A stretch of DNA of 64,000 nucleotides. Origin: Trichobilharzia regenti (taxonomy: Eukaryota; Platyhelminthes; Trematoda; Strigeidida; Schistosomatidae). The notes under the pieces are model-generated. The model saw only the letters and a list, made by a program, of their open reading frames with translations. It was not told the origin of the DNA and made no database searches. Made by a program: the position numbers and the translations under genes. The stretch spans positions 36,199,379-36,263,378 of the forward strand of contig OX235263.1 of assembly GCA_944472135.2 (NCBI GenBank), read 5' to 3'. Positions 10,874 to 20,646 of the stretch are shown here, in pieces. The first letter of the stretch is position 1; each line of letters begins with the position of its first letter.

Positions 10874-12485
10874 GGCAACGTTTGGGAATCAGAAGAAGTC
10901 CCATCGGGTTGGTGTAAGTCACTGATTATCCCCATATACAAGAAGGGAGACAAGTCTTCCTGTGATAATCACAGAGGGATTAGCTTGACTAATATAGTAT
11001 CTAAAGTCTTAGGCTCAATAATCATGCGTAGACTGAGTGGTGCTCGGGAAGCACAAACACGAGAGAGCCAGGCAGGCTTTAGACCAGGAAGAGGGTGTAT
11101 TGATCATATCTTCACCCTCCGACAGATTCTAGAACATAGGCATTCCTACCGGCGTCCAACAGTCATTATATTTCTTGACCTAAAGGCAGCATTCGACTCT
11201 GTCGATCGGGAAGTTCTCTGGAGATGCTTGGCTGTCAAGGGAATTCCGAGAAAATATATTGCACTGATTAAGGCACTCTATTCGTACTCATACAGCCAGG
11301 TGAGGGCTTACGGCGAGCTGTCATCTGAACTGGTGACGACCAGTGGTGTCCGTCAAGGATGCCCATTATCTCCTTTTCTATTCAACTTCATCATAGATGT
11401 GTTAATGGACTTAACCCTAGGTGACTTCAGCGATTCAGGGATTGACTTGCTACCTGGGAATAATCTCGTTGACTTGGAATATGCAGACGATATAGTCCTT
11501 CTAGGCGAAGACGCTGACGAAATGCAGAGTCTTCTAAACACCTTGAACAGCAATCTACGAATGTTTGGCATGCGATTCGCTCCCGCCAAATGCAAGATGA
11601 TGTTACAGGACTGGACTACACTGGCTCCTAGTTTAGAAATAGGAAGTGAAGTGGTAGAGCACGTTGACCGCTTCACTTATTTGGGAAGTACCATCAGCCC
11701 CAACGGGCTGATCTCTGACGAAATCTCAGCACGAATACAAGGGGCTCGTTTCGCATTTGTTAGTTTACGCCGACTCTGGCGTAGACGAGATGTTCGACTA
11801 TCGACCAAAGGGCGGGTGTACTGCTCATCAGTCCGCTCCGTCCTCCTTTATGGTTGTGAGACCTGGCCACTCAGAGTGGAAGACATGAAAAGACTAGCTG
11901 TCTTTGATCATAGGTGCCTGCGTTCTATATCCCGTGTAAAGTGGCATAATAAGGTGAGCAACATGGAGGTTAGGCGTAGAGTCCTAGGTAAACAGGGGAA
12001 ATCAATCGACGAAGTCGTGAAGCTACATCGACTGAGATGGTTAGGACATGTGTTACGTATGCCAAGCCATCGCCTCCCTCGACGAGCAATGTTAGCGGAT
12101 ATAGGGTCAGGCTGGAAAAAAGCTAGCGGCGGTCAAACAAAAACTTGGCATCAGTCAATGAAATCCACAACAGTTGGTCTTAGCCACGTAGGAAGGTGTA
12201 GACTTCCAGGCTGGGGTCCTCGGGACGGCAAAAATCTATGGTTGGAAACAATTGGTGACATGGCTCAAAATCGTTCTCAGTGGCGCAGATGCATCCACTC
12301 CCTGTGACTTATGATCTCCAATGAAACTGTTTTGTATTTCTTTATTACTCCTTTGTCTCACACCTCTGCTCACTGTTTCTATTTGCTTTTCTTGTACTTT
12401 CTTCTCTTGCTTCGCGTGCTACACGGAATGTGGCGACTTGAACTTCCGCACATTTGTGCAAAGTTCTATGTCGAAAACAGACAGA
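10874..12485 (+). mobile_element. RTE-clade non-LTR retrotransposon (SR2-like), 5'-truncated
   Basis: The copy starts inside the RT domain and ends in the family's 3' tail, a short CAGA repeat. A 10-bp duplication of the target flanks it. The 3' untranslated part (12308-12485) is shared with the copies at 31.6, 42.3 and 44.6 kb. It lies opposite in orientation to the Gypsy element whose gag it interrupts, so it is younger than that element. Confidence 0.9.
10876..12307 (+). pseudogene. RTE reverse transcriptase, C-terminal 475 or so residues
   Basis: The RT copies element RNA by target-primed reverse transcription. Visible blocks: [62 protein letters not shown] (first catalytic Asp), GVRQGCPLSPFLFNF and LEYADDIVLLGE (catalytic YADD). 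The RTE C-terminal region LYGCETWPLRVEDMKRL and [11 protein letters not shown] follow, with the terminal DMAQNRSQWRRCIHSL. The frame is open throughout this part, so the copy is recent, but endonuclease and the start of RT are missing. An ATG-to-stop reading that begins at 10721 would include Gypsy sequence and is not the real start. Confidence 0.9.
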
Positions 12486-13066
12486 CTTCCTGCTACTAGG
12501 CTTTGCATATGCCTCATGAGTTGTGATGGGGTTTTATCACCTAGCTCTACATTGCTTAACAAACGATCGAGTGCTTGCCTATCTGAAAGCGAAGTGCATC
12601 AGAGTACCTCTTCCTTCAACTTGTCGTAAGGAGCGTCTGTGCTGGGTTGAACTATGTGTTGTCGAACCTGTTCAGCGATTTCGTCTGGTAGTACTGTACT
12701 CAAAATGCCGAATTTAGCCGTCTGTGATTTATTTTTTATTTTATTTTTTATTTTTGATTACAGCTTGATTCCACACCGTATTTTTGGTACAAGTATGGAA
12801 TTTTCAGCATGGACATCGGTAGCCCAAATTTTGCAGGCCGACCTTAGATATCAGGTGTGCGTCGGCGTGGGCTCGAACCTCGGACCATGTGCATGGTCGG
12901 CGAGAGTCCTAGCCACTGTGACACCGACGCACAGGTTATTGGCAGTGAAATAATGTTCCAGTCGTACAAACCAAAGACGGGGGTCTCTGGGCTTAAAAAC
13001 TGGTACAGTAAGAGAAATAGTACTAACAGATCCCAGCTCTAAGTTATTAGAGGTATTGTAAGACAT
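12486..13066 (-). pseudogene. Gypsy gag, N-terminal and middle parts
   Basis: The frame starts at MSYNTSNNLELG (13066) and reads VPVFKPRDPRLWFVRLEHYFTANN, a typical gag capsid start for CsRn1-type elements. A SINE then interrupts it. It resumes as QTAKFGILSTVLPDEIAEQVRQ and APYDKLKEEVL, meets a TGA, continues LSDRQALDRLLSNVELGDKTPSQLMRHMQSLVAG, and is cut by the RTE copy. Three independent lesions show it has been inactive for some time. Confidence 0.82.
12727..12933 (-). mobile_element. tRNA-derived SINE, family A (in Gypsy gag)
   Basis: Read on the minus strand, the tRNA-like head has an A box near GTGGCTAGGAC and a B box GGTTCGAGCC. The body contains GGTCGGCCTGCAAAATTTGG and ends in an A/T-rich tail. 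Four more copies occur, at 25.1, 30.7, 34.3 and 37.9 kb. The promoter boxes imply RNA polymerase III transcription; mobilisation would need RT from another element. I see no clear target-site duplication here. Confidence 0.85.
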
Positions 13067-13384
13067 GTTACAATTCGTAAAAAATGGTTTAAGAGTAACA
13101 AAATAGCAAAAACAATGAACACTAAGAATATGGCAAAACAGAAAAACATGCAATGCAGATGCTTACCACAGATTACTGCAAGTTGTAGCGAAATGGCAAA
13201 TCGATTAGCTTCCAGGACTTATCTGGCTAGTATGATTAAACTATGAACTTGGAGGATGTACGCGCTAACAGTCCGAACGAGAATTAAGATATGGAGTCAC
13301 AGTCTGGGCTTACATGTACCTCTTGAAAGAAGCCCAAGACATTTAAAGGAAGCCTGGCATTTATTTAGTTAACATCAAGACAAT

Positions 13385-13643
13385 CCAGTACGATCCATTC
13401 ATTTCACCCAGTCGAATGAAATAGTGTGCCAGGCCATCGTTCGATTGGAACACGAATGGGAAACGACGATTGGGATGTCAGGGGGTGATATGGAGCAGAT
13501 AGTGTGAGGATGAGATGACAGACCACTGAATATCGTGGGCCCGGCTAAAAAGGACGGTAGAAAACGACACAAAGAGGGGATGGGAGGCTGAAGCCTGGCG
13601 ATGCACTCAGAACCCAAGGGAACAGTGATATCATAATAATTTA
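13385..13643 (+). pseudogene. RTE-like element 2, degenerate 3' end
   Basis: Related to the better preserved copy at 38185-38557. It ends in the family's terminal block (ACTCAGAACCCAAGGGAACA) and an AATAAT-type tail. No open frame survives. Confidence 0.6.
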
Positions 13644-14743
13644 GCCCTAGGTTTACTTTAGTGAATTGGATGGTGCATTACAAGTGTACCTGTTACTGGT
13701 CCTGATAAATGGACGAACGCCAGAAAGAGTTTTGACCAGCACGGCCAAGTGGCTAATCCAGTCCGAGAAATGCAGTGTGCTTCCGGTTATGGTAAATGTG
13801 CATTTACTCTAGAACCTAAAAACACTGAACATAATGGTTGATACGTTCACCTCTACCTCCAAACTCTGTGACACTTCCCATGATTTTTGTTCCCTAAGAT
13901 TATATCAGGGATCATACGATGATGGTAATTGGGATTTCGTGAGGTTAAATAATTCATGTATGATGTCGTTGTTCTATATGAAAGCTGAGTAATTATTCGA
14001 TACCAGTAAAAATGAATTGCTCCTGGTTCCGTTATTCCTTCAGCAACCACAGTCACTTTAACTGATAATCTTGACCTAACGCCCATAAATAACTTCGAAA
14101 ATAGCCCACTAAACTCCACTGATTTTCTTTGTCTAGGGTTGTCTGAAGTCTTCACAGTGCATTCAAGTCATTTGGGATCTTGTTCCAATGTTGAGCTCAG
14201 GTTGAGTTAGGATAAGCAGCTTCAATAGATATATAAATTAAAAGATGAGGATAATTTTACTAAACATAGTGTGAAATCATCCTACAGAAATCACGACATC
14301 ATGAAGTCAGAGACAATATTCAGAAAGTATGTTGTTTAAGTGACTTTGAAGGACTTGCTATTGTAAACGTCCGTAGTAGGCGGCTTTTCTAGGTCTTCGA
14401 GTTGTGGTTTCGTTCCGCGTATTTTGACACGTTCGGGTAGATTGTACTTGTTTATTATCTCCATCTATCATACTTATCGTAAATTATAACTTTAAAGCAA
14501 CTGCTTTGTTCCTACTTTCATACTTTTTGTCAAAACTTTGTTTTCCATGTATGCTAGTCACTATTCCTAGTCGTACTTTTCGTGAACATCGATATTGCGT
14601 TAAACAGGGGGGGGTAGCGGAACATTCTCATCAAGTAGTGAGAAAGCGGGGTATTTTTGGATCTCACAAGGCAAGATGTGAGTGTTAATGTGCGATAAGT
14701 TCGAGAAAGTAGAAAATGGGTTGAATTATTGCATTACACCCAC
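13644..14743. other. no recognised feature
   Basis: About 1.1 kb of unique-looking sequence. The longest minus-strand ORF (13853-14155) resembles nothing I recognise and has no neighbouring support. A run of eight G bases lies near 14610. Confidence 0.4.
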
Positions 14744-15199
14744 GTTCCCAGTCGGTTATAACCGACTGGGAACATATCCCAGGTCCACAAAAAAAGTAAT
14801 TACTTTTTTTGTGGACCTGGGATATGTGGGTAAAAACGTGGGTAGTTTTCCGTTTAAATGTGGGCAAAGTGGGATAAGGTGGGCTGTTTTCGTTTCTAAC
14901 ATGGGCAAAGTGGGAATAAGTGGGCTGTTTTCTAAAATGACATGGGCAAACGGGGAAAAAGTGGGTATATTTTGAATTCCTGCACATGGGATAAATGGGT
15001 GAAAACGTGGGTTACGTGGAAAACTGGGAAAAGGTGGGACAAACAAATTTTATCTGGACATGGGAAAACGGGGAAAAAGTGGGAAATGTGGCCAAAGTGG
15101 GTAAAATCGGTTGCATTTACACCATCTTTTGCCCACGTGTTTGCCGATCTAAATTACCCTTTTATCCCACGTTTGCCCATGTGCATTAACCGACTGGGT
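14744..15199. mobile_element. palindromic, GTGGG-rich element with CCCAGTCGGTTA termini
   Basis: The left end is a perfect 30-bp palindrome (14744-14773), immediately followed by a perfect 56-bp palindrome (14772-14827) with a TAATTA centre. Next comes about 290 bp (14828-15115) with some twenty copies of TGGG/GTGGG, all on the plus strand and often as AAAGTGGG or ATGGGCAAA. The right end (about 15130-15199) reverses strand bias and finishes TAACCGACTGGG, the inverse of the left CCCAGTCGGTTA. Terminal inverted repeats plus subterminal repeats suggest a non-autonomous DNA transposon. No coding capacity and no clear target duplication are seen, and the family is not recognised. Confidence 0.55.
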
Positions 15200-15435
15200 T
15201 TCGTCCATTTCAACCGTTCATACCTGCCCACTTTCATTGTGTGCATTCTCCGACTTCGAAGCATGCAATGCGGAAATAATGTTGGAAAATGCCAGAATAA
15301 TGGGTTTCTCAATGTTGAGATAATGCTTTTTATTTGGTGGTTAGTAGATAGTGTAACTACAACCCATTCTAAACCTACCAGTTGGTAGGCTTAAGCCCAA
15401 CTTAAGAACACAGCGTAGTAATGAAAACCAAAATA

Positions 15436-15661
15436 NNNNNNNNNNNNNNNNNNNNNNNNNNNNNNNNNNNNNNNNNNNNNNNNNNNNNNNNNNNNNNNNN
15501 NNNNNNNNNNNNNNNNNNNNNNNNNNNNNNNNNNNNNNNNNNNNNNNNNNNNNNNNNNNNNNNNNNNNNNNNNNNNNNNNNNNNNNNNNNNNNNNNNNNN
15601 NNNNNNNNNNNNNNNNNNNNNNNNNNNNNNNNNNNNNNNNNNNNNNNNNNNNNNNNNNNNN
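15436..15661. other. assembly gap, 226 N
   Basis: Unresolved bases. The gap lies directly beside a degenerate RTE copy, so the missing part may be more of that repeat. Confidence 0.99.
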
Positions 15662-16375
15662 TTACGGCTGTGAGACATAGCCATTCAAAGTGTAAGACCT
15701 GTAGAGGTTAGCTGTCTTTGACAACAGGTGCTTTCATTCTACCTCCCATGCCAAATGGTATGACACTGGGAGCGCAATAGTGAGGTTAAACTTAGAGTGT
15801 GTTAACTTAGTAGCGTAAATGAATCAATGAGGTTGTGAAGGTGAATCGATTGGGATGGATGGATAAACCACGTACGTGTTGCGCATGACCAACCACCACC
15901 CTCTTCGACGAGCAGTATTAGCTGGAAATAGGATTAGATTGAAAAAGAGTTAGGGGAGTTCAAACCAAAATATGACATCAACCCATGAACTCTGGTTGGT
16001 CTGAGCTAGTAGCTACTCAACAAGGTGTAGACTGTCTGGTTGGAGTCCTCGGTATCCTGAGCAGCAAAGCCTGGAGATTGCTGGTGGAATTGCTCAGTGG
16101 CGAAGAAGTAATCATCTCTCATATCCTTTATATTCTTTTTATTTAGGATGTTAGTGTTGTCTCGCCGACACATTTCTGCTTCGAATTTGAATTTCTGTTT
16201 TGCCTTTTCTGCATGCTTCTGTGCTACTTCGAGTGTAGCAACTTGAACAACTGCACTTCTTTGCAAAGTTCTATGTTGAAAGTCAGTCTGTAGGTAGATA
16301 TATACGTATATGCAAAAGCACATTTTCCCTATTTGACGATGAACTCTCTTCATTGCGGGTTTCAATTTACCAGCT
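15662..16375 (+). pseudogene. degenerate RTE (SR2-like) 3' portion
   Basis: From the gap onward the sequence aligns with the 3' part of the RTE copy at 11.85-12.48 kb (for example ACGGCTGTGAGACATAGCCA and CTTCGACGAGCAGTATTAGC). Many indels destroy the frame. The minus-strand ORF of 119 codons at 16006-16365 lies over this fossil's 3' untranslated region and is unlikely to be a gene. Its repetition at 22168 reflects only the inverted repeat. Confidence 0.7.
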
Positions 16376-17886
16376 GTGTTGTTATCTTACTGTTCCATCA
16401 TCATCTGAGTGTGGTATGCGTGGAGAAAGCCCATGAAAAATGAGTCATATCTTTAGGGTTGTGAATTTCGAAAGAAAAACACAAGTTAGAAGACGTAATT
16501 ATCTGACATGTGTGATATGTAGTCCCATGATGTGTGTTTTGTTTTTGACAGTCTGTTATATTTTGCTATGTGTATATTGATCGATATTCCATTATAACTG
16601 ACAATATGCTTTTGTCTGTCCATTAACTAAATAAACAAGGTATGACCTTGTTGTCACATGACATTACAACCAATCATGGTAAGACTGTCTGTTTATTGGT
16701 TCATCTGTATTAGTCATTTTCATATATACTTTTGCATTGTACACTTTTATAGACACACTTGTTCACACATTTCGTACATTTAAGTACCCTTCACTCTCAC
16801 ATATGTGTGACAGTCATTATTTTCCTTATTTGGAAGTATCATCGTGAACGTGGTGAACTTCTGATTTTCCTCTTTCCGCGTCAGGACTACAAACTACTCG
16901 ACGAGTACATAACAATGTGTAATTTTTTTTGTAACAGATTTTGGACAGTCTGGTCACACATGCGTACATGTAGTATATTACATTTGTCTTAACAGACTAA
17001 ATCAGCTGCTGTTTCATCCTAGTTTGGGAATCATCGCCAGTACGCACCCACTGGGATTCGAACGCAAGACCTTCCGGTTACAAGGCAAGCTCTTATACCA
17101 TTCAGCCACTGGAACCCGATTCAATGGCTCGTGAATTCTGGTATACGAGCTTGCCTTGTAACCGGAAGGTCCTGGGTTCGAATCCCAGTGGGAGCGTACT
17201 GGCGATGATTCCCAAACTAGGATGAAACAGCATCTGTCCAGTACTCCCTGGTTTTCAATGGTTCTCTAACTGATATCAATCCGTGATCAACTCGTAAAAA
17301 CATAAATAACCCTTACAAACCAAACTATAGAAGACTAAATCAGGTCAAAGTTCACTGATTATTTTTAGGGTGAAATTGTCGTAAGTAGCTTATAGCAAAA
17401 CACTAACTAACTAGCTAGTCAGCAACAAACAAGGTGGGTAGAATACGTAACAACATACAAGAAAGCGTTTAGGAGTTAATGGAAATCATGTAGGTGAGTT
17501 GTGATCAGTGTGTCAAAACGATAATTTAAAAAACAATGTAGGAGACAGAATAAACAATTACGGAATGGATGAGATAATATTTATTAGGTTTGTTTTTGCA
17601 TAAACAGGTTGGGGGTGAGGGGAGAGGGGTTTAAGTGATACGATGACGATAGATTCAACAAAGTGAAATATAGTTAGATTTTGTGACTACAACTTTAACG
17701 CACAAAAGTGTTATCGAAACAATAGTGCGTTTCGTATCTCAATTACTAAGTTGTATTTTGAAATGCGACACAATCTATGTCGTAGATTCAAATTACTGGT
17801 AAATTGTCGACTGGGTGTCAATTAGGTATTCGAAAAAACACGCGAAATAGTAAGTATCACTTTCATTTATCTACGTATTGAACTGT
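15858..17886 (+). repeat. large inverted repeat, left arm
   Basis: This arm is the reverse complement of 20647 to about 22596. From 16044 to 17886 positions map as x to 38533 minus x, with no indel at the points I checked; the two pairs of mirrored ORF ends fit exactly. About 80 bp at 15956-16043 is absent from the other arm, and sequence outside 16044 is less similar. The arm contains a degenerate RTE end, unique sequence and a pair of opposed tRNA-like SINEs. Confidence 0.93.
17003..17251. mobile_element. two family-B tRNA SINEs head to head, each with a hammerhead-like end
   Basis: The minus-strand copy (17003-17117) and the plus-strand copy (about 17138-17251) face each other around a 20-bp centre. 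Each has a tRNA-like B box GTTCGAATCCC and an anticodon-arm-like CTTGTAA that could derive from tRNA-Thr. The body GATGATTCCCAAACTAGGAT and GAAACAG follow. In the plus copy GGGAG..TACTG can pair with CAGTACTCCC as stem I, TCC/GGA as stem II, and ACAG/CTGT as stem III before a GUC site. The core reads GCGAUGA instead of CUGAUGA, so activity is doubtful. Confidence 0.75.
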
Positions 17887-20646
17887 TCTGGATATTCAGC
17901 CCGGTTTGAAAAGAAAGATAGAAGGACTATAATGAGCACAGATATACGGGTGAGAACAGGTAGAACTCAGGAAGCATATATTATCAACAAAAAGGGATAA
18001 AGAAGAACCTTGCAAAACTCAAAACCGCTACATTCATCTAGAAGAAAAAATGATTCCTCTGAATATGTTCTGATAGTTTTGCTATATAGCAAAACTGTTA
18101 CTTTTTATAATGTAGCAGTTAGCCAGTCATTCAGATAACTTCCTATGCTCATCTTGTAATCAGTGAGTGAGTGACAAGACCAACAAATACCAAAATTTAA
18201 CCAACCAATCAAAAAGCACTACTTTAGAATTCTTTTTCACTAGTGATTTACTAAGCATTCTAAGATCCGAATTCGAGTTATGCGTGCCATTTCACAGAAG
18301 TAAATGGTGTCAGAGGTGGGAAGAGGGGTGGTTGTGGGCTTATAGAAATATCGATTTGTCCTGAGACCTGACTTAAGACCCATGAATATTCCTCAGAGAA
18401 TCAAAACCATTAAAGAAGAGACGCTCCAGGGAGATAGTTACACCTTTTAAACAAATAGACTAGTGAGAATTCTGTTCACTGGTATTATCGAAGACTGTGT
18501 TGGAAGATAAGATGCTCGTAATGAATTTCAGAAATAATGTTTACCTCTGATCAATACAGAAGATGTGATTACTTCTTTAGATTAGTGAACAGCTAGCTGT
18601 CCACACTGCACTGCATGAGATCCAATATTCTAGTACATGTGGTACAGACTTGGGAATTCACTCTATGCAAACAAGGCAGATATCCAGACAATGATCGTAG
18701 AATTAAGGTTTCAGCGATGAAAGTAATTAAAAGTCATTATTAAGGCCTGAAGGTGTATCCAGTTTACTGTGCCTCTTATACAAACAAGCTTTCACTTTGA
18801 CTGATCCCACCCTGTACAAGTTCTTGTTAAGAGTGTATCTCATCATGAGTCAATGTACGTCATCATATAAAAGGTTCTATACATTATAACTCAAGAATTG
18901 GATTGAAATCGTAGAACACTGCTAATCTAGTGATGACTGTTATCAGGGAAACTGTGTGTTCTAAGGGAAGTGTGTGCGAGTGGTTCTTACTTCTCGGTTG
19001 TCCACTGTATAGAAGGCGGTTTCCTCTTGGGGTCCATGAAACAGAAGGATCATTAGTGCTGCTTGACAGAGGTGGCCAACGAGCAACTGCCTGAGACCGG
19101 TCATAATCGGTCTGATTGAGGTTGATTTCAGTAGTTGAGTTCGTATCAGGTTCTTACTAGCGAACAAAAGATAGCTTCAGGGTAAGTTGGGATGTACCAT
19201 TTTCGTGGTCGACCCTTCCTAACCTCAGTCCCTAGAGTGGAGTAACAGAGTAACTGTCGTGCTGGTCATCTGAGGGAAACACTTTACTGCTGTTACATCC
19301 TTGTTCGTCAGTTGTACGACTTCAACCACAGACCCTTGACATTGAGAAAAGGAATTACATAATGATAGTAAGTGTTTTTAGTTTAACTATCACCCAAACG
19401 ACATTTCCGGTGTGGTCAAACTTTTCTGGACATTAATTGTTTTGAGTGTAGTTCGTTGGGTCAATGAAATACAGAAGCCCGCCTAATACGTCGAGGTATC
19501 AGATATCAGTCACAATGAATATTATCGATCTTCTTTATTTCAGTATATGGGTTATTTTCATTGGAGGAAAAATTCACAGGCAGTGGCACACTTTCCTTAT
19601 GGTGAGTAGAGTGACAATTCAATTTGAAGAATAGATTGAAATGACTATTGACGAATGAGTTGACCCCAATGAATTCTGATGCGAATAGCACCATTTCCAT
19701 GTTGTTATATGCAATTAGATGGAAGTCATTCAGCGGAACGAAGTGACGGTCGATGAGCTGTATCTAGATGTAATCATTGTAATATTGACAACATTCACCA
19801 GAACTTATGAAGTATTTACTAACTTCACAAAAATCATTCAAATTCTACAACTCGACAGGACAATAGGCTTCTCAATTTTTGTACATCCTAAATAAGTGTT
19901 CCACTGGACAGATAAGGAGCCAGCAGTAATAAACGACTGAATATCATGGTTGGGATTTGTGTGTGTCTTGTAGTAACTATTAAACAGGTCGTGAACACTA
20001 ACTAGACTTCCATCCATTCAGGCATTGAGTCTGAATCCCATTCCATCTACTTCCGCCTGAGTAAATATCGTCATCTGTAACGCACAATGAATGTGACTTA
20101 CGGCTTGATACAAGAGAAACCTGTACTGGGTGAGTGAGTTCAATTCTGAGTCACAAATTCGACTGAGTATAAACAGTAGAAGTAGATAAGTGGGAATTTT
20201 AAATCACAATATATACTAGTCATCATAGTGTATTCATTGTAAGGAAGCGTATTTCAATCAACGTGTAAGTACGGGGGCACAAAGAAAGGTCTCTATCAGA
20301 TGTCAAATGAATCAGGGATTAATAGAGAAAATATACTAACTTATTAGTAGTAAAGCATTTGATATTCGTGGAGACAATTCCGTAAGTTCACTTCATCATA
20401 TTGACGCTTGAGCGGAAGATTTCACCGAGATGAAGGATAACCAAATCTTCGAAATTCAATCACCTACCTGAGAGAACACAACCACATTAGAATCATCCAT
20501 CCGAGTTGCATATCTTCTTTATGACAGTCCCTCAGTGTCGTGTTACTACTACTATACGGACTACACTATACACCTGATGAATAAGGAATTAGGATTAAAA
20601 ATCTACATGTAAAATTATCTGGTGGGCTAACTAGACAAATGTGTTC
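17887..20646. other. spacer between the inverted-repeat arms
   Basis: About 2.8 kb of single-copy-looking AT-rich sequence. No ORF is convincing; the longest (18961-19167 minus and 19506-19700 minus) are short and unmatched. No RNA gene was recognised. Confidence 0.5.

Larger units (their letters stand above)
4190..13066 (-). mobile_element. Ty3/Gypsy LTR retrotransposon (CsRn1/Boudicca-like), interrupted three times
   Basis: Gag, protease, RT, RNase H and integrase remnants run in order on the minus strand from 13066 to 8146. A polypurine stretch (7732-7747) follows, then an LTR that starts TGTAGTAC and ends GTACTACA. The LTR is split: 7726-7731 and 4190-4442 rejoin into about 259 bp once the BEL insertion is removed. 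Gag is split by an RTE copy (10874-12485) and a SINE (12727-12933). The gag zinc-finger-like motif, CWYHH followed by C and C, is not the usual CCHC and resembles the CHCC form described for the CsRn1 family. No 5' LTR is visible beyond 13066. The element is dead: frameshifts, a stop in gag, and loss of the integrase core. Confidence 0.88.

Noticed and set aside
10721..10875. N-terminal start of the 528-codon RTE reading frame
   Set aside because: This part is the antisense of Gypsy gag; the RTE begins after the target duplication at 10864-10873.
16006..16365. 119-codon ORF repeated at 22168-22521 (minus and plus)
   Set aside because: It overlies the decayed 3' untranslated part of an RTE copy, and its duplication only reflects the inverted repeat.
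18961..19167. small ORFs in the inverted-repeat spacer
   Set aside because: Short, unmatched and without start or splice context; expected by chance in this length.
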